Positions 40,035 to 49,196 of a DNA stretch of 64,000 nt are shown piece by piece. The translations under genes and the position numbers were made by a program. A model generated the notes under the pieces. It searched no databases, was not told where the DNA came from, and saw only the letters and a program-made list of their open reading frames with translations. The stretch spans positions 1 to 64,000 of the forward strand of contig NZ_JAHACR010000001.1 in NCBI RefSeq assembly GCF_018375725.1, written 5' to 3'. The stretch is from Burkholderia sp. GTDB lineage: Bacteria > Pseudomonadota > Gammaproteobacteria > Burkholderiales > Burkholderiaceae. The number at the start of each line of letters is the position of its first letter. Within the stretch, counting starts at the first letter, position 1.

Positions 40035-42263
40035 ATGTCCACAACACACCGCAGTCCGGTCGCAACCGCCAAGGGTACCGTGCTGCCGAACAAGAAAAAG
40101 GAACTCATCGCGGTCAAGCCGATGCCGTTGCCTGGCGTCGTGATTTTCGTCCACGGAGTCAACTCCGAGGGCGAGTGGTTCGGTCCAGCCGAAGAGGGTC
40201 TCTGCCGCGGATTGAACCGGCGCCTTGGGCGGCTCGACGACCAGATGATGTTCAAAGGACCGGAAGGTGGACAACTCACCCCGGCCAAGTACATCAAGTT
40301 CCTCACGAAGGACGGCTTCATCAATCCGAAGATGACGCCGCAAACCTACGTGCAACCCGACCCGTCGTGGTCACCGGTCATTCATTTCCGCTGGGGACAT
40401 AAGGCGAACAAGGAAGAACTGCAGGAGTTTGGCGGCAACATTTTTCTGAATGAACAAAATTACTGGGGTGGTGGGCCGTTCGCAAATGGGTGCTCGAGTC
40501 TTGCGGATTTGTGGAATGTCGGGGTCAACGACCGACTGTTCCTCTGGCTATCGGTCCAGGATTTGAATCCCGTTGACGCCCGCATGGTGTACTCGACACC
40601 AAACCGCCAATACGGTGTGATGGCTGCGCTGCGCCTCGCAAAATTGATCGAGTCGATCAGAAAAAAGCAAGCGGATTGTCCAATCACCGTGGTTTGTCAT
40701 AGTCAAGGCAACATAGTCGGGCTCACCGCAGCGTTTCTGGGCGACCAATTGCCGGATGTGAAGGATGGTCAGGGGAAGTCCGGCCGTTGCGTCGCCGACG
40801 CCTATGTATTGGCAAACGCGCCGTACAGCTTGGTCGCCAGCAACGTGCCCGATTCCTGGACTCAACGCCGTGCAAAAGATTCAGAGGGTCGACGCGGCCG
40901 CGAGACATGGGAGGCCCGGGTCCACACCCTGTCGAACTTCTTCGACATCATCCGTGCGCGCGCAGCCCTCGAACCTATGCCGGGCGATATCGATCCAGAG
41001 ATGTCAAACGTGTGCACGTCGTCGAAGGGCAAGCCGTACACGGCCGCCGCGGATCGCGAGGCCCATGGCCTTCAGGTTTGGGGTAAGACGTCAATGGGGC
41101 CGACGGGTTACGGAAACATGTACCGCACATATGGCCGCGTCACGCTCTACTGCTGCCCGCATGATCAAGTAATCTCGGCAACAACCGTCCAGGGGATCGG
41201 CTGGCGTGGCTTGAGCGAGTACGAGATAGAAGTCACAGGCGGTGCTGATTGCTTCACGCAGCGGGTGTTCGCTTCGGGCTACCTTGTAGGCCAAAAGCCC
41301 GGCGAACTTTACGATTACACGAAGAATGACTGGCGCTACAAGAAAGGAAAGACGAAGGGCTTCTGGTATCCCCCGTCGCCCGAGGCACGATTTTCGATCG
41401 CCAAATCATTGCAGAACCGAACGACTCTTCACGACATGTGGGGGATCTGGCAGATGCGAGGTATCGGCTCGCTGATAAACCTGGCAGGACCGGCTGTCAA
41501 TGCGACGCCACCCGACTGGTGGGCAATTCCGATCGACGCTCCAAAGCTGGACCACCCGTTCACCCCTGTGGCAATGAAATTCGGAAGCCCGCTCGCACCA
41601 GTCCATGACGGCCCGGCCGCGACCAGCGTCTTTAATGAGGGCAATGACCCGGTGGCGGCCGCTCGTGATAGAGACAAGGCTGCTGCTGACAAAAAGCCAG
41701 GAGACGCGATCGACAACTACAAGGGCGCCACGCCGCTTGGGAACGAGGATAGCGAAGCAGATATGCGGTACGAATTGCACGCGGTTGTGCGACAGACCGT
41801 CCGCCAACGTGAGCAAGGAAACGGCGCGCTCATTGACGCAGATGGGAATGTGACCTCGGAGCAACCCGGTTCCAATGCTGACGGCAAGGCGAGGCAGTAT
41901 TCGTCGTCCACCGTGACGGCTTATCTCGGGGCGACAGAGAAGAACAATCCGACAAACCATTCGACGATCATGACGAACGCGATGCACGCGGAGCACGCTC
42001 TCGCCTACGACATCGCGATCGGCGTGTGCAAACTGACGCCAGAAGACTGGAAGGATCTGCGTATCGAGGCGGACTGGCGCTTCGTTAAGGGACTCGACAA
42101 GAGCAATCCGCACCAGAAGTATGCGGAGTATTTCGTTTGGGGAAGAATGAACGGGCAATTCCTATCACGCTGGGTGAAATCGGACCCCGAAGCACACATG
42201 CCGAAGAAGATCGTTGACGAGCGAGATGGCGGGATGATCCTCGGTGCGACGCACGCCCTATGA
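40035..42263 (+). CDS. tle3: Tle3-type T6SS phospholipase effector (DUF3274)
   Basis: The 742-residue alpha/beta-hydrolase has VIFVHGVNSEGEWFGPAEEGL (oxyanion HG at 40-41) and the nucleophile elbow PITVVCHSQGNIVGL with Ser223; the first Gly of GxSxG is Cys here, as in some Tle3-like enzymes. The long C-terminal half fits DUF3274. By family it is a lipase injected into rival cells. There is no signal peptide. Its stop overlaps the start of the Tla3-like gene (ATGA) and vgrG ends 21 bases upstream, so the three form one operon. Confidence 0.88.
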   Translation: MSTTHRSPVATAKGTVLPNKKKELIAVKPMPLPGVVIFVHGVNSEGEWFGPAEEGLCRGLNRRLGRLDDQMMFKGPEGGQLTPAKYIKFLTKDGFINPKMTPQTYVQPDPSWSPVIHFRWGHKANKEELQEFGGNIFLNEQNYWGGGPFANGCSSLADLWNVGVNDRLFLWLSVQDLNPVDARMVYSTPNRQYGVMAALRLAKLIESIRKKQADCPITVVCHSQGNIVGLTAAFLGDQLPDVKDGQGKSGRCVADAYVLANAPYSLVASNVPDSWTQRRAKDSEGRRGRETWEARVHTLSNFFDIIRARAALEPMPGDIDPEMSNVCTSSKGKPYTAAADREAHGLQVWGKTSMGPTGYGNMYRTYGRVTLYCCPHDQVISATTVQGIGWRGLSEYEIEVTGGADCFTQRVFASGYLVGQKPGELYDYTKNDWRYKKGKTKGFWYPPSPEARFSIAKSLQNRTTLHDMWGIWQMRGIGSLINLAGPAVNATPPDWWAIPIDAPKLDHPFTPVAMKFGSPLAPVHDGPAATSVFNEGNDPVAAARDRDKAAADKKPGDAIDNYKGATPLGNEDSEADMRYELHAVVRQTVRQREQGNGALIDADGNVTSEQPGSNADGKARQYSSSTVTAYLGATEKNNPTNHSTIMTNAMHAEHALAYDIAIGVCKLTPEDWKDLRIEADWRFVKGLDKSNPHQKYAEYFVWGRMNGQFLSRWVKSDPEAHMPKKIVDERDGGMILGATHAL

Positions 42264-43759
42264 ATACCCTTCTCTCGACTTGGCCGCGACGTGTTGGCGT
42301 CGCGCTCGCCGTTCTGCTCTTGTCTGTCGCAGTAACGGCCTCGTGGACGTATTATGCTCAGCAGGCTGCGACGCAGCCGCTCTCGGTTGAGGAATGGATG
42401 AAACGATTGATTGTGTTGCCGCTCCTAGTTGTGGTTGCCGTATTTGCGCTATGGGCGGGGCTTCGGAAATCCGGCATAGAAAAGGCTGCGGTGACAACGA
42501 CGGCCACTGCGACAAGTGTTGCAGCGGCAGCTGCCGTCCCTGATCGACCGTTCCGTGCACAAGTCGTCGGACTGGCGTGGCTAAACCCGCTGCAGCGGCG
42601 CGACTATCCAACCGAATGGCAGTTGCTTTGGACGATGGGCCTTGCCAAGCCCAATGAGCACGACGACATGGTGAAAGAGGATCCGAAGGGCTTCACCGCC
42701 GTTCAACCGGTTGCTGGTGTCGCGTACGGTAATGATGGCCGTGAGACGTTCGATGGGTTCTACGAGAAATATGTTGAACAGCTGCTCGTCTTGTTCGGCG
42801 AGACTTACGTCACGAATCCATCGTACTTCTACAACGTTCACTCCAAGGACCGGAAGAATTGGCGAGAACTCGCAGGCATGCATATCGAGTTCGCAATTCC
42901 CGAGAAACGCCTCGATCCGGAAGCATCACGAAAATTCCTGGTGAAAGACTTTACGTCTGCGTTCGAAATTGGAAACGTGGACGCACCTACTCTTTGGAGT
43001 AAAGACACCCCGCCTGATGTCCATGTCACGCCGGGCGGCCCGAACGCAGGCTTTACTTCGCTGAATCGCGCGCTCGACTATCTGCAAGCGCATCCTGATC
43101 AAAGCGTATGGGTGATGAACTGGGACGCGCCGAGCTTTCCGCCGAAGGACAACCAGATGAACGAGAACATGGTGCTGCTCGTTCTGACGGGCCCGGCCTT
43201 TGAGACGGGGCGAGAACCGCTTGCCTGGATTGGACGAGCCGCCGTCGGCAACGTGAACGACTTCGAAAAGAAGTCCGGTACAACCCGCGCGGTTCAGGCC
43301 TGGAAATCGACCATCGAGCAGGCCGCGCACAATGCCGGTGTGGAGACGACCGACCTGCATTATGTGGTCCACGACGCCGGCAAGGGGAGTGACGCCGCGT
43401 CCGCTCGCCTTGGCGCTTTGTCGCAGACGCTGACCGAGGTGCTGCCGGAATACGATTACCAGAAACAGACATTCAATACGCCGGCTCTGCTTGGCGAGAT
43501 GGGCGCCGGTACCGCGTTGACGGACGTGGCGCTGGCGATCGGCCGTGCAAACCATCTCGGTGGGAATATGCTGGTGGCCGGCACGACCGACGCCGAGCAT
43601 CCGACCGCGGTCGTCGTGGTGCCGCCGGCGAAGTTGAATCCGATCGACCCCAAAAAGCCGTGGTTCCGTGCGGCAGGCGAGGGCAACGCTTATCTGCCCT
43701 GGTGGGGGAAACGGCACGACGTCGATTACAGCCGGTACGGGCAAGGCTATAGCTTCTAA
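42260..43759 (+). CDS. tla3: Tla3-type adaptor/chaperone of the T6SS lipase (DUF2875)
   Basis: The 499-residue protein has two N-terminal hydrophobic segments (about residues 11-30 and 47-68), then a large domain with RAQVVGLAWLNPLQRRDYPTEWQLLWTMGLAKPNEHDD typical of DUF2875, the adaptor family that delivers Tle3 to VgrG. Start overlaps the lipase stop by 4 bases. Known family biology: it binds Tle3 in the periplasm and loads it onto VgrG. Confidence 0.88.
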   Translation: MNTLLSTWPRRVGVALAVLLLSVAVTASWTYYAQQAATQPLSVEEWMKRLIVLPLLVVVAVFALWAGLRKSGIEKAAVTTTATATSVAAAAAVPDRPFRAQVVGLAWLNPLQRRDYPTEWQLLWTMGLAKPNEHDDMVKEDPKGFTAVQPVAGVAYGNDGRETFDGFYEKYVEQLLVLFGETYVTNPSYFYNVHSKDRKNWRELAGMHIEFAIPEKRLDPEASRKFLVKDFTSAFEIGNVDAPTLWSKDTPPDVHVTPGGPNAGFTSLNRALDYLQAHPDQSVWVMNWDAPSFPPKDNQMNENMVLLVLTGPAFETGREPLAWIGRAAVGNVNDFEKKSGTTRAVQAWKSTIEQAAHNAGVETTDLHYVVHDAGKGSDAASARLGALSQTLTEVLPEYDYQKQTFNTPALLGEMGAGTALTDVALAIGRANHLGGNMLVAGTTDAEHPTAVVVVPPAKLNPIDPKKPWFRAAGEGNAYLPWWGKRHDVDYSRYGQGYSF

Positions 43760-43878
43760 GCGACTGGGTTGATGCTTGGCGTCGGTCATCACGGTCGAGG
43801 GTGAATTGCCTATCTGCCGCAGAGAAAAGGTGCGATTGGGTAGGGTATGCGTCTGTTTGAAAAGGAGGTAGAACTACC

Positions 43879-44136
43879 ATGCGCGGCATTATTCGGGTGG
43901 GGGACGTACATAGCCACGGCGGGCGTGTCGATTCGGGAGCAGCAAACAGCGAAGTCTTGGGACGGCCAGTCGCTCGAGTCGGCGATCGCTGTTCCTGTCC
44001 TGTCCATGGTGAGTGCCTGATTGTTGAAGGTGACTCGGATTTCGATGTGGAAGGGAGCTTTGCATCGTTCGAAGGACACAAAACCTCATGTGGGGCGGTG
44101 CTCATTTCTTCGATACCAACATCCGGGCGTCCTTGA
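43879..44136 (+). CDS. PAAR-domain spike protein
   Basis: The 85-residue protein is a single PAAR domain (GDVHSHGGRV, ARVGDRCSCPVHGECLIVEGDSDFDVEGSFASFEGHKTSCGAVLI) with conserved His and Cys zinc ligands. It caps the VgrG spike. ATG follows AAAAGGAGGTAGAACTACC, a very strong ribosome-binding site. It carries no toxin extension. Confidence 0.92.
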   Translation: MRGIIRVGDVHSHGGRVDSGAANSEVLGRPVARVGDRCSCPVHGECLIVEGDSDFDVEGSFASFEGHKTSCGAVLISSIPTSGRP

Positions 44137-44313
44137 ATACGACGACTTTGACGGCTGTCGCAGATCGATCGCTATAGTCAAACTCAAGGACTGTTGCGAG
44201 CCGAATGGCGGGAGGCAATTCTAGGCAAGAATCTCCCTAGGCCAGCATGTCTCTTCAGCAAAACGGCCTGCGAATCCACGACTTGGCGATCTTCGGGGTT
44301 GTTCATTTCAGGC

Positions 44314-44682
44314 TCAATCCAAATGGGAATTCCGAACCTTCGCAACCAGCCGTTCGCGTGCAGCCTGCACGGGATAGTCGGTCGTGGTGACCGTGTATCC
44401 GCCAGTGTCGTGCATCAGCGCGTCGAAGAGCGCGGGCTGATACTCCCATCGTGAAATCTTCCCATGTGCGCTGAGAAGGTCGGCGATGGTCCGTTGTGTT
44501 GCAGGCGATAGGCGGTCCCAGTTCTCGCTCAGGGCGGTGTACTCCCACGAGTCGACTTCGTGGCTCTGGTGGAAGGCACCAAAGACGATCCCGGCCAGCG
44601 TAAAGGCGGTTGGAATCGTCAAGTTTTTCAAGACCCAGCGACCAATTGTCGGGAGGGTTCCACTTGCTGCATCATTTTTCAT
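44314..44682 (-). CDS. Small membrane protein (122 aa), candidate immunity protein
   Basis: ATG 44682 overlaps the end of the upstream gene by 11 bases. The product has one hydrophobic segment (about residues 17-35, LKNLTIPTAFTLAGIVFGAF) followed by a polar domain, which fits an inner-membrane protein with a periplasmic part. Its position opposite the PAAR gene makes it a candidate for lipase immunity, but no Tli3 motif is recognised; it more likely belongs to the TelA operon. Confidence 0.55.
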   Translation of the reverse strand: MKNDAASGTLPTIGRWVLKNLTIPTAFTLAGIVFGAFHQSHEVDSWEYTALSENWDRLSPATQRTIADLLSAHGKISRWEYQPALFDALMHDTGGYTVTTTDYPVQAARERLVAKVRNSHLD

Positions 44683-45172
44683 AGCCGACGTATGTTCGAG
44701 TGAAGGGCCAGTAAGAGAAGGGATCGCAGCGAATAACAATTTCCCCGCCGGCCTTATGCAGAATCATCTTCGGACCCCGCCTGCCGCGGCAGATGCGTTC
44801 CGTCATGTCATTGAACAGCGGGCTTTCCGCGTTCGTACTACCGAGCACCACGTGGCCGTTTGCCAGCCAGGCCGGATACGTTTCGGCGTTTATGAGAGTG
44901 AGACGTTCCGTTATAGAAGCGACCGCCATCGCAATGACGGTAAAGAACACAGCAAGCAGTGCGATCGCTGCCACTTTTGCACCGCGAATCTCCCGATGCC
45001 AAGCTCGGCGAGCCAGTGTCGGCAGAAACAGGAGCACACCGATGGCGATCGCCCATAGGAGTGTCCCCCATGACTTGTCTATGATGGCAGACGATGCCGC
45101 AATCGAAAGGCAGGCGCCCCAGTAGCATTGATCGTTGATGCTGATTGTCAGTCGCTGTGAACTGTCGCTCAT
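44672..45172 (-). CDS. Hypothetical membrane protein (166 aa)
   Basis: Hydrophobic segments at about residues 30-52 and 66-86 are followed by a polar C-terminus with CRGRRGPKMILHKAGGEIVIRCDPF. Start set at ATG 45172 (MSDSSQRL) because a strong palindrome lies just upstream; an in-frame ATG at 45232 overlaps the previous stop (ATGA) and is the alternative. Part of the minus-strand operon 48190 to 44314. Confidence 0.6.
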   Translation of the reverse strand: MSDSSQRLTISINDQCYWGACLSIAASSAIIDKSWGTLLWAIAIGVLLFLPTLARRAWHREIRGAKVAAIALLAVFFTVIAMAVASITERLTLINAETYPAWLANGHVVLGSTNAESPLFNDMTERICRGRRGPKMILHKAGGEIVIRCDPFSYWPFTRTYVGYEK

Positions 45173-45198
45173 TGGTATCTGCAGGTATGGAATGTGAC

Positions 45199-45222
45199 TG
45201 CGGCCAGGAAGTCCTGGCCGCA
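45199..45222. terminator. Near-perfect palindrome between operon genes
   Basis: TGCGGCCAGGA (45199-45209) and TCCTGGCCGCA (45212-45222) are perfectly complementary with a 2-base centre, directly after the 45229 stop codon on the minus strand. No U tract follows. It may be an internal attenuator or mRNA-stabilising hairpin rather than a full terminator. Confidence 0.5.
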
Positions 45223-45228
45223 CGGGCG

Positions 45229-46299
45229 TCATGTTAGCACTGCATCCATCGCTTCTCGTCGCTGGACGTTGCCTTCATCGTCGATAACGTAGTAGAACGG
45301 GTGCTCGCTATTCACGCCTGGGAATAGGCGGAGGGCTTGCACGATTTGATCCTCAGTGAGATCTGAAAAGCGCATTAATCGCGTGTGCTGTTGCAGCAGA
45401 TCGATGCGCCGCAATCGGGCCCGGATCGATCTCCCGAAGCCAAGAAGCCCAAGCGAAATGGCCAAGAACAGACCAGTCGTACGGATCTCGGCGTGCTCCC
45501 ACGACTTGAACCTCCGGACACGGTCAGTTGCATCCTGGAAATACGATTTCGCCCAGTTCGATCGAGGCTCTTTGAAGTATGTCTCGTCGATCGCGTATGC
45601 AACGTCGGGACGCGGCGTCAGACCAGCGTGTTGGAGCGTTTCCGGGGAGTTGCTCATCGTCTGCGCGAAGGACCCCAGATGGTCCGCGCTATTGTCGATG
45701 ACGTCGAGCTGTGCCAGCACATATTGGTCGGCCACGGTCGACGGTTTTGCAAAAGCCTGCCGCAGCCATTTCGTGTCCTGAGAATCGACGGCCTGCATGA
45801 AGACCTGCCGCTGGCTCATCTGCGATGCGCTATCACCACTAGGCAGACCGCCGACCATGGAGATCATCAGCATTGGCGCCGTCATAAGTATCCCGGCTCC
45901 GACGGCCAGCTTGCCGGCCACTCTCATTCCGCCGTCCTCGCTGAGGAAAATCATTGGCACGCCGAGAATGAGCGACAAAGGCGCAAGGAACCTCCCCACT
46001 CCTGACAGCACGGAAGCCATCGATTCGATCGCACCAGAAAGCGGAGAACCTGAAAACGGAGAGCCATCCCCGCCGCTGGGCACGGCATCGGAAATATGCG
46101 CGATGATCGATTGCGGAATGTCGAGCGAGCTGAGCACGGCCACCGGCGCCGCCCAATGAGCCTTGAGCCCGAAGTACACGGCCAGCCCCGCAGACACGGC
46201 AGCGGCAACACCCGCGAGCGCCCCCCACTTGACGAGTTTCGACGCCCGCTTTCCGAGCGTAACGATCTCCGCGTTAAAGTCGGTTACCTGTGCACTCAC
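45229..46299 (-). CDS. Polytopic membrane protein of the TelA operon
   Basis: The 356-residue protein has about four hydrophobic segments (residues ~23-45, ~100-118, ~127-149, ~272-290) and a long polar part in between. The C-terminal region (SDLTEDQIVQALRLFPGVNSEHPFYYVIDDEGNVQRREAMDA) is soluble. No family recognised. Its start overlaps the stop of the telA-like gene by 4 bases, so it is translated with it. Confidence 0.7.
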   Translation of the reverse strand: MSAQVTDFNAEIVTLGKRASKLVKWGALAGVAAAVSAGLAVYFGLKAHWAAPVAVLSSLDIPQSIIAHISDAVPSGGDGSPFSGSPLSGAIESMASVLSGVGRFLAPLSLILGVPMIFLSEDGGMRVAGKLAVGAGILMTAPMLMISMVGGLPSGDSASQMSQRQVFMQAVDSQDTKWLRQAFAKPSTVADQYVLAQLDVIDNSADHLGSFAQTMSNSPETLQHAGLTPRPDVAYAIDETYFKEPRSNWAKSYFQDATDRVRRFKSWEHAEIRTTGLFLAISLGLLGFGRSIRARLRRIDLLQQHTRLMRFSDLTEDQIVQALRLFPGVNSEHPFYYVIDDEGNVQRREAMDAVLT

Positions 46300-47408
46300 G
46301 CAACCTCCCGCACGCCCTGATTCGTGAGCTTGGCACGCAGGTCGAGACGCATGGCTTCGATCTGTTTTTCGGCTGCAGCGCGTTGCGCCGCGCCATCTTT
46401 CTGGATACGAATGACGTCCTGGACGGTGCTGATCAACTCGGACTGGACGGTCTGCAGTGTGTCGACGTCAATGACCAGGCGCTGGTTCGCACGGGCCGTT
46501 TCGACCGAGTTACGGTGCAGAAGGGCTGCGTTCCGCCGGAGCAGGTCGTTCGTGGTGTCGTCGATCGTCGTGGCCAGATCCACCGCGTTGCGCTGCTCAT
46601 TTAGGGAAAGCGCGAGCATGAACTGGCGCTTCCAAGCCGGCACCGTGATCTCGCGGATCGTGTGGAACTTGTCGACCAACATCTGGTTGTTGGCCTGGAT
46701 CATGCGGATCATCGGCAGCGTCTGCATCGCGTTCTGCTGCAGGGCGGTCAGGTCGCCGATCCGCTTGTCGAGATTCGCGTTGTAGGCGTCGAGATCGGAC
46801 AGTTCCTGCAGGCGGGCGGGGTCGTTGCCGACCTGTTGACGCAGATCCTCGGCCTGCCGGGTAAGCTGCGCGTACTGGATCTTGCCGGCCGCGATATGGA
46901 TGCCGAGCAGACGATGCTCCTCGCGGACGGCGCCGAACATCTGCTCGAGGCCTTCGTTACGTTGCGCGACGTTTTCCTGGGTGGTCTGGACCTCGGCGAC
47001 GAGGCTTTCGATCTGGCCGCGCGTCGTGTCGAACTGGCCGACGAAATTGCGCGTTCGAACACGGAACTTGTCGATCAGCGGTCCGACAACCGGAATCTTC
47101 GAGCGATTGTTGGAGAGCGCTGAGACGTTCAGCTCACGTGCGATGTTCACGACCTTCGTAAGCTTCGCGCCGGCCTCGTCGAGATCGCTATTTCTGACTT
47201 GCTCGAGCAGGCCGTCGGCGTATCGCGACGTATGTTCCGCGACATCGCGACCGAACTCGGCGACGCTGAGTGGATTCGTGGGTTGGAGGCGAAGCGCAAC
47301 CTGCTGCACTTCGGCGACATCGTCTTCACGGAGACCAAGCGCGTTGAGGTTCGAAGCGGTGAGGTCGAAGGTGGGCGCAGTCGGGCGCGTTTGCAAATCG
47401 AGTTTCAT
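46296..47408 (-). CDS. TelA-family toxic-anion resistance protein
   Basis: The 370-residue protein shows the TelA/KlaA pattern: a long helical array and the signature VPAWKRQFMLALSLNEQRNAVDLATTIDDTTNDLLRRNAALL in the C-terminal third. TelA proteins are linked to tellurite and other stress resistance, though their biochemical role is unresolved. Start at ATG 47408 after GGAGAGCACGACG; ATG 47423 is the alternative. It overlaps the membrane-protein gene downstream. Confidence 0.85.
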   Translation of the reverse strand: MKLDLQTRPTAPTFDLTASNLNALGLREDDVAEVQQVALRLQPTNPLSVAEFGRDVAEHTSRYADGLLEQVRNSDLDEAGAKLTKVVNIARELNVSALSNNRSKIPVVGPLIDKFRVRTRNFVGQFDTTRGQIESLVAEVQTTQENVAQRNEGLEQMFGAVREEHRLLGIHIAAGKIQYAQLTRQAEDLRQQVGNDPARLQELSDLDAYNANLDKRIGDLTALQQNAMQTLPMIRMIQANNQMLVDKFHTIREITVPAWKRQFMLALSLNEQRNAVDLATTIDDTTNDLLRRNAALLHRNSVETARANQRLVIDVDTLQTVQSELISTVQDVIRIQKDGAAQRAAAEKQIEAMRLDLRAKLTNQGVREVA

Positions 47409-47425
47409 CGTCGTGCTCTCCATGG

Positions 47426-48190
47426 TTACTGTTTGATCCCTTCAAGGCTCTTGGCGAGGCTGGTAGCGAGCGCACGGTGCGCCTTCGTCGCCTCGTTGAT
47501 GAGAGCCGAGTTCATGTTGGTGGTAGTGATCAGCGCCAGGGTATGCCGGCGCCAGACAGGCACCATGACCGAAACGGCCTCGTTGTAGCGATCCAGCATG
47601 TCGACCGCCTGGGCACGAGTCATCTTCATCTGGATGATGCTCATTTCATTCGAGGCGAGCAGGGTGGCCATGTTGGCAAGCTTGCGGGCGAATCGTTCGC
47701 GCGGCCGATCGAACTCGACAACGCCTGCCTGAATTTCGCCTGCGGCCGGATTCTCGTCGAGAAATTCGCGGCCTGCCTGGATGTACAGGCGTAGCGCTTC
47801 CGAATCGGCCGTATGCGTTGAGATGACTTCGTCGATCCGTTTGAGCGTGTCGCGTACACGCTGCGCGATGCCTTCGGTATCGGAAATCAGCTCATCGAGG
47901 GACTTTCGAGCCACCTGATACCGCACCTGCCGCTCGAGAGGCTTTCCCGTCAGACGCTCCAACCACGTCGAGGGGCGCGAGATCCGTTCCGGATCGGCAT
48001 CCTGGAGTTTCCCGACAATCTGGGCGATGCGCTCAGCAAGCTTGCCGACCGATCCGCTTTCCATCAGATCGGATATCTCGTTGATCGCCGCGGCGCCGCC
48101 GGCCGTATTGCCGTATTCCGCGATCGCGGCCGAATTGGCGAAGAGCTGCGGGAGCATTACCCCCTTGATGTGTTCAACGCTCAGGGTCAT
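47426..48190 (-). CDS. TelA-like protein, divergent (254 aa)
   Basis: The helical protein ends with MTRAQAVDMLDRYNEAVSVMVPVWRRHTLALITTTNMNSALINEATKAHRALATSLAKS, which parallels the VPAWKRQFMLAL signature of the neighbouring TelA protein, so it appears to be a shortened paralogue. It is the first gene of the minus-strand operon; its promoter should lie in 48191-48320. Confidence 0.65.
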   Translation of the reverse strand: MTLSVEHIKGVMLPQLFANSAAIAEYGNTAGGAAAINEISDLMESGSVGKLAERIAQIVGKLQDADPERISRPSTWLERLTGKPLERQVRYQVARKSLDELISDTEGIAQRVRDTLKRIDEVISTHTADSEALRLYIQAGREFLDENPAAGEIQAGVVEFDRPRERFARKLANMATLLASNEMSIIQMKMTRAQAVDMLDRYNEAVSVMVPVWRRHTLALITTTNMNSALINEATKAHRALATSLAKSLEGIKQ

Positions 48191-48600
48191 TTACGAACTC
48201 AGTTATTGATCGACTACCCAGCAAGGGGAAGGGGACAAGTTCGGGAAATTGTGAGCTTCCCATCACAAAGTTAAACCCAGTCTGCCACGTCCTGCACCCA
48301 GTTCAAGGCCCCTTGTGAGGGCATTATTCTCGGCCGTGCAGGCGAATAATGCCCAGTCTGTTAACGTCAGCGCTGCTATGGTTCTGAAGGGGAGGAACCA
48401 GACTGCAGCGCTCAGCGTCGCTCCAACGGGGTGACCGGGATTGTCGAAACACGGCCGACCTTAGCGAGCGGCGCAGTTGATCGGTTGGCGTAGGTGTCGG
48501 TCAACCTGTCAGGAAAAGCGAAAGATCGCGGCGAAATGGACAGATCCGCCGCTACAACCTCAGAGGCGCCGGATTCCTGCTGCAATTTGATGCCAGCAAA
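48191..48600. other. Intergenic region with inverted repeats
   Basis: No coding frame is supported in these 410 bases. It contains a perfect 11-bp inverted repeat (48319-48354) and must hold the promoter of the minus-strand TelA operon. It marks the border between the plasmid backbone/T6SS part and the ligD remnant next to the transposon. Confidence 0.5.
48319..48354. repeat. 11-bp perfect inverted repeat
   Basis: GGGCATTATTC (48319-48329) and GAATAATGCCC (48344-48354) flank a 14-base spacer. Too long and AT-rich for a simple terminator (no T tract); it could be a recombinase core site, an operator or a relic of an attachment site. Confidence 0.55.
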
Positions 48601-49033
48601 TTAGCGATCGGTAGGGTCGACGGGACAGTCGCGTGTCACGGTCCGTGCGGGCTTATCGACCCGCAGCCCCTGAAAAGACGGATGCCGGAGCTGTCCGGCC
48701 GGCGTCCATTCGAGGAACGACACTTCGGCGACGAGTTCCGGTTTAAGCCAGTGAAACTCGCGATCGCCTTCGGGCTGCGGCGCATTGGCGAACGGCGGGA
48801 GCTTGCGGGCCAAAGCCGTCAGCCGCGCTTCGAACGCCCGCGCCTGGCGCGGCGTGAAGCGGGGCGCGACGTTCCCGACATAACGCAGGCGGCCGCTCTC
48901 GTCGTAGACACCGAGCAGCACTGCCCGCACGCCCGCTGTCGCGCCCTTGCTGCGCGAGAATCCGCCAATCACGAACTCCTGCCGCTTCATGCATTTGAGC
49001 TTGATCCAGCGGTCCGATCGGCCGGAACGATAT
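48601..49033 (-). pseudogene. ligD: ligD fragment (C-terminal OB-fold of ATP-dependent DNA ligase)
   Basis: The minus-strand frame reads PYRSGRSDRWIKLKCMKRQEFVIGGFSRSKGATAGVRAVLLGVYDESGRLRYVGNVAPRFT..., the end of the ligase core plus the C-terminal OB domain of LigD-type ligases (NHEJ). The frame is open upstream of the ATG at 48990 until it meets the GGGGG of the Tn3-family end at 49034. Everything N-terminal of this point is missing, so the gene was truncated by the transposon or a deletion next to it. Not functional as a ligase. Confidence 0.85.
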
Positions 49034-49073
49034 GGGGGTAATCATCCTTTTCGTGCAAAATCTGGCGGTTTCG
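49034..49073 (+). repeat. Putative left terminal inverted repeat of the Tn3-family transposon
   Basis: The stretch starts GGGGGTAATCATCC and is the expected position and 5' sequence (GGGG) of a Tn3-family 38-40-bp terminal repeat. Assignment rests on the ligD truncation point; the right copy is not in view. Confidence 0.55.
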
Positions 49074-49196
49074 TCGCAAAGCCTTCTGTAGCAAGGCTTT
49101 GCGGTCGATTCTGACTATCGTCGGCAGTCCCGGCCGGGATCTGCGGTAAGCTATCTGCCCGCAATTTTCAATTGCGACCGTGACGGGAGGCAGTAG

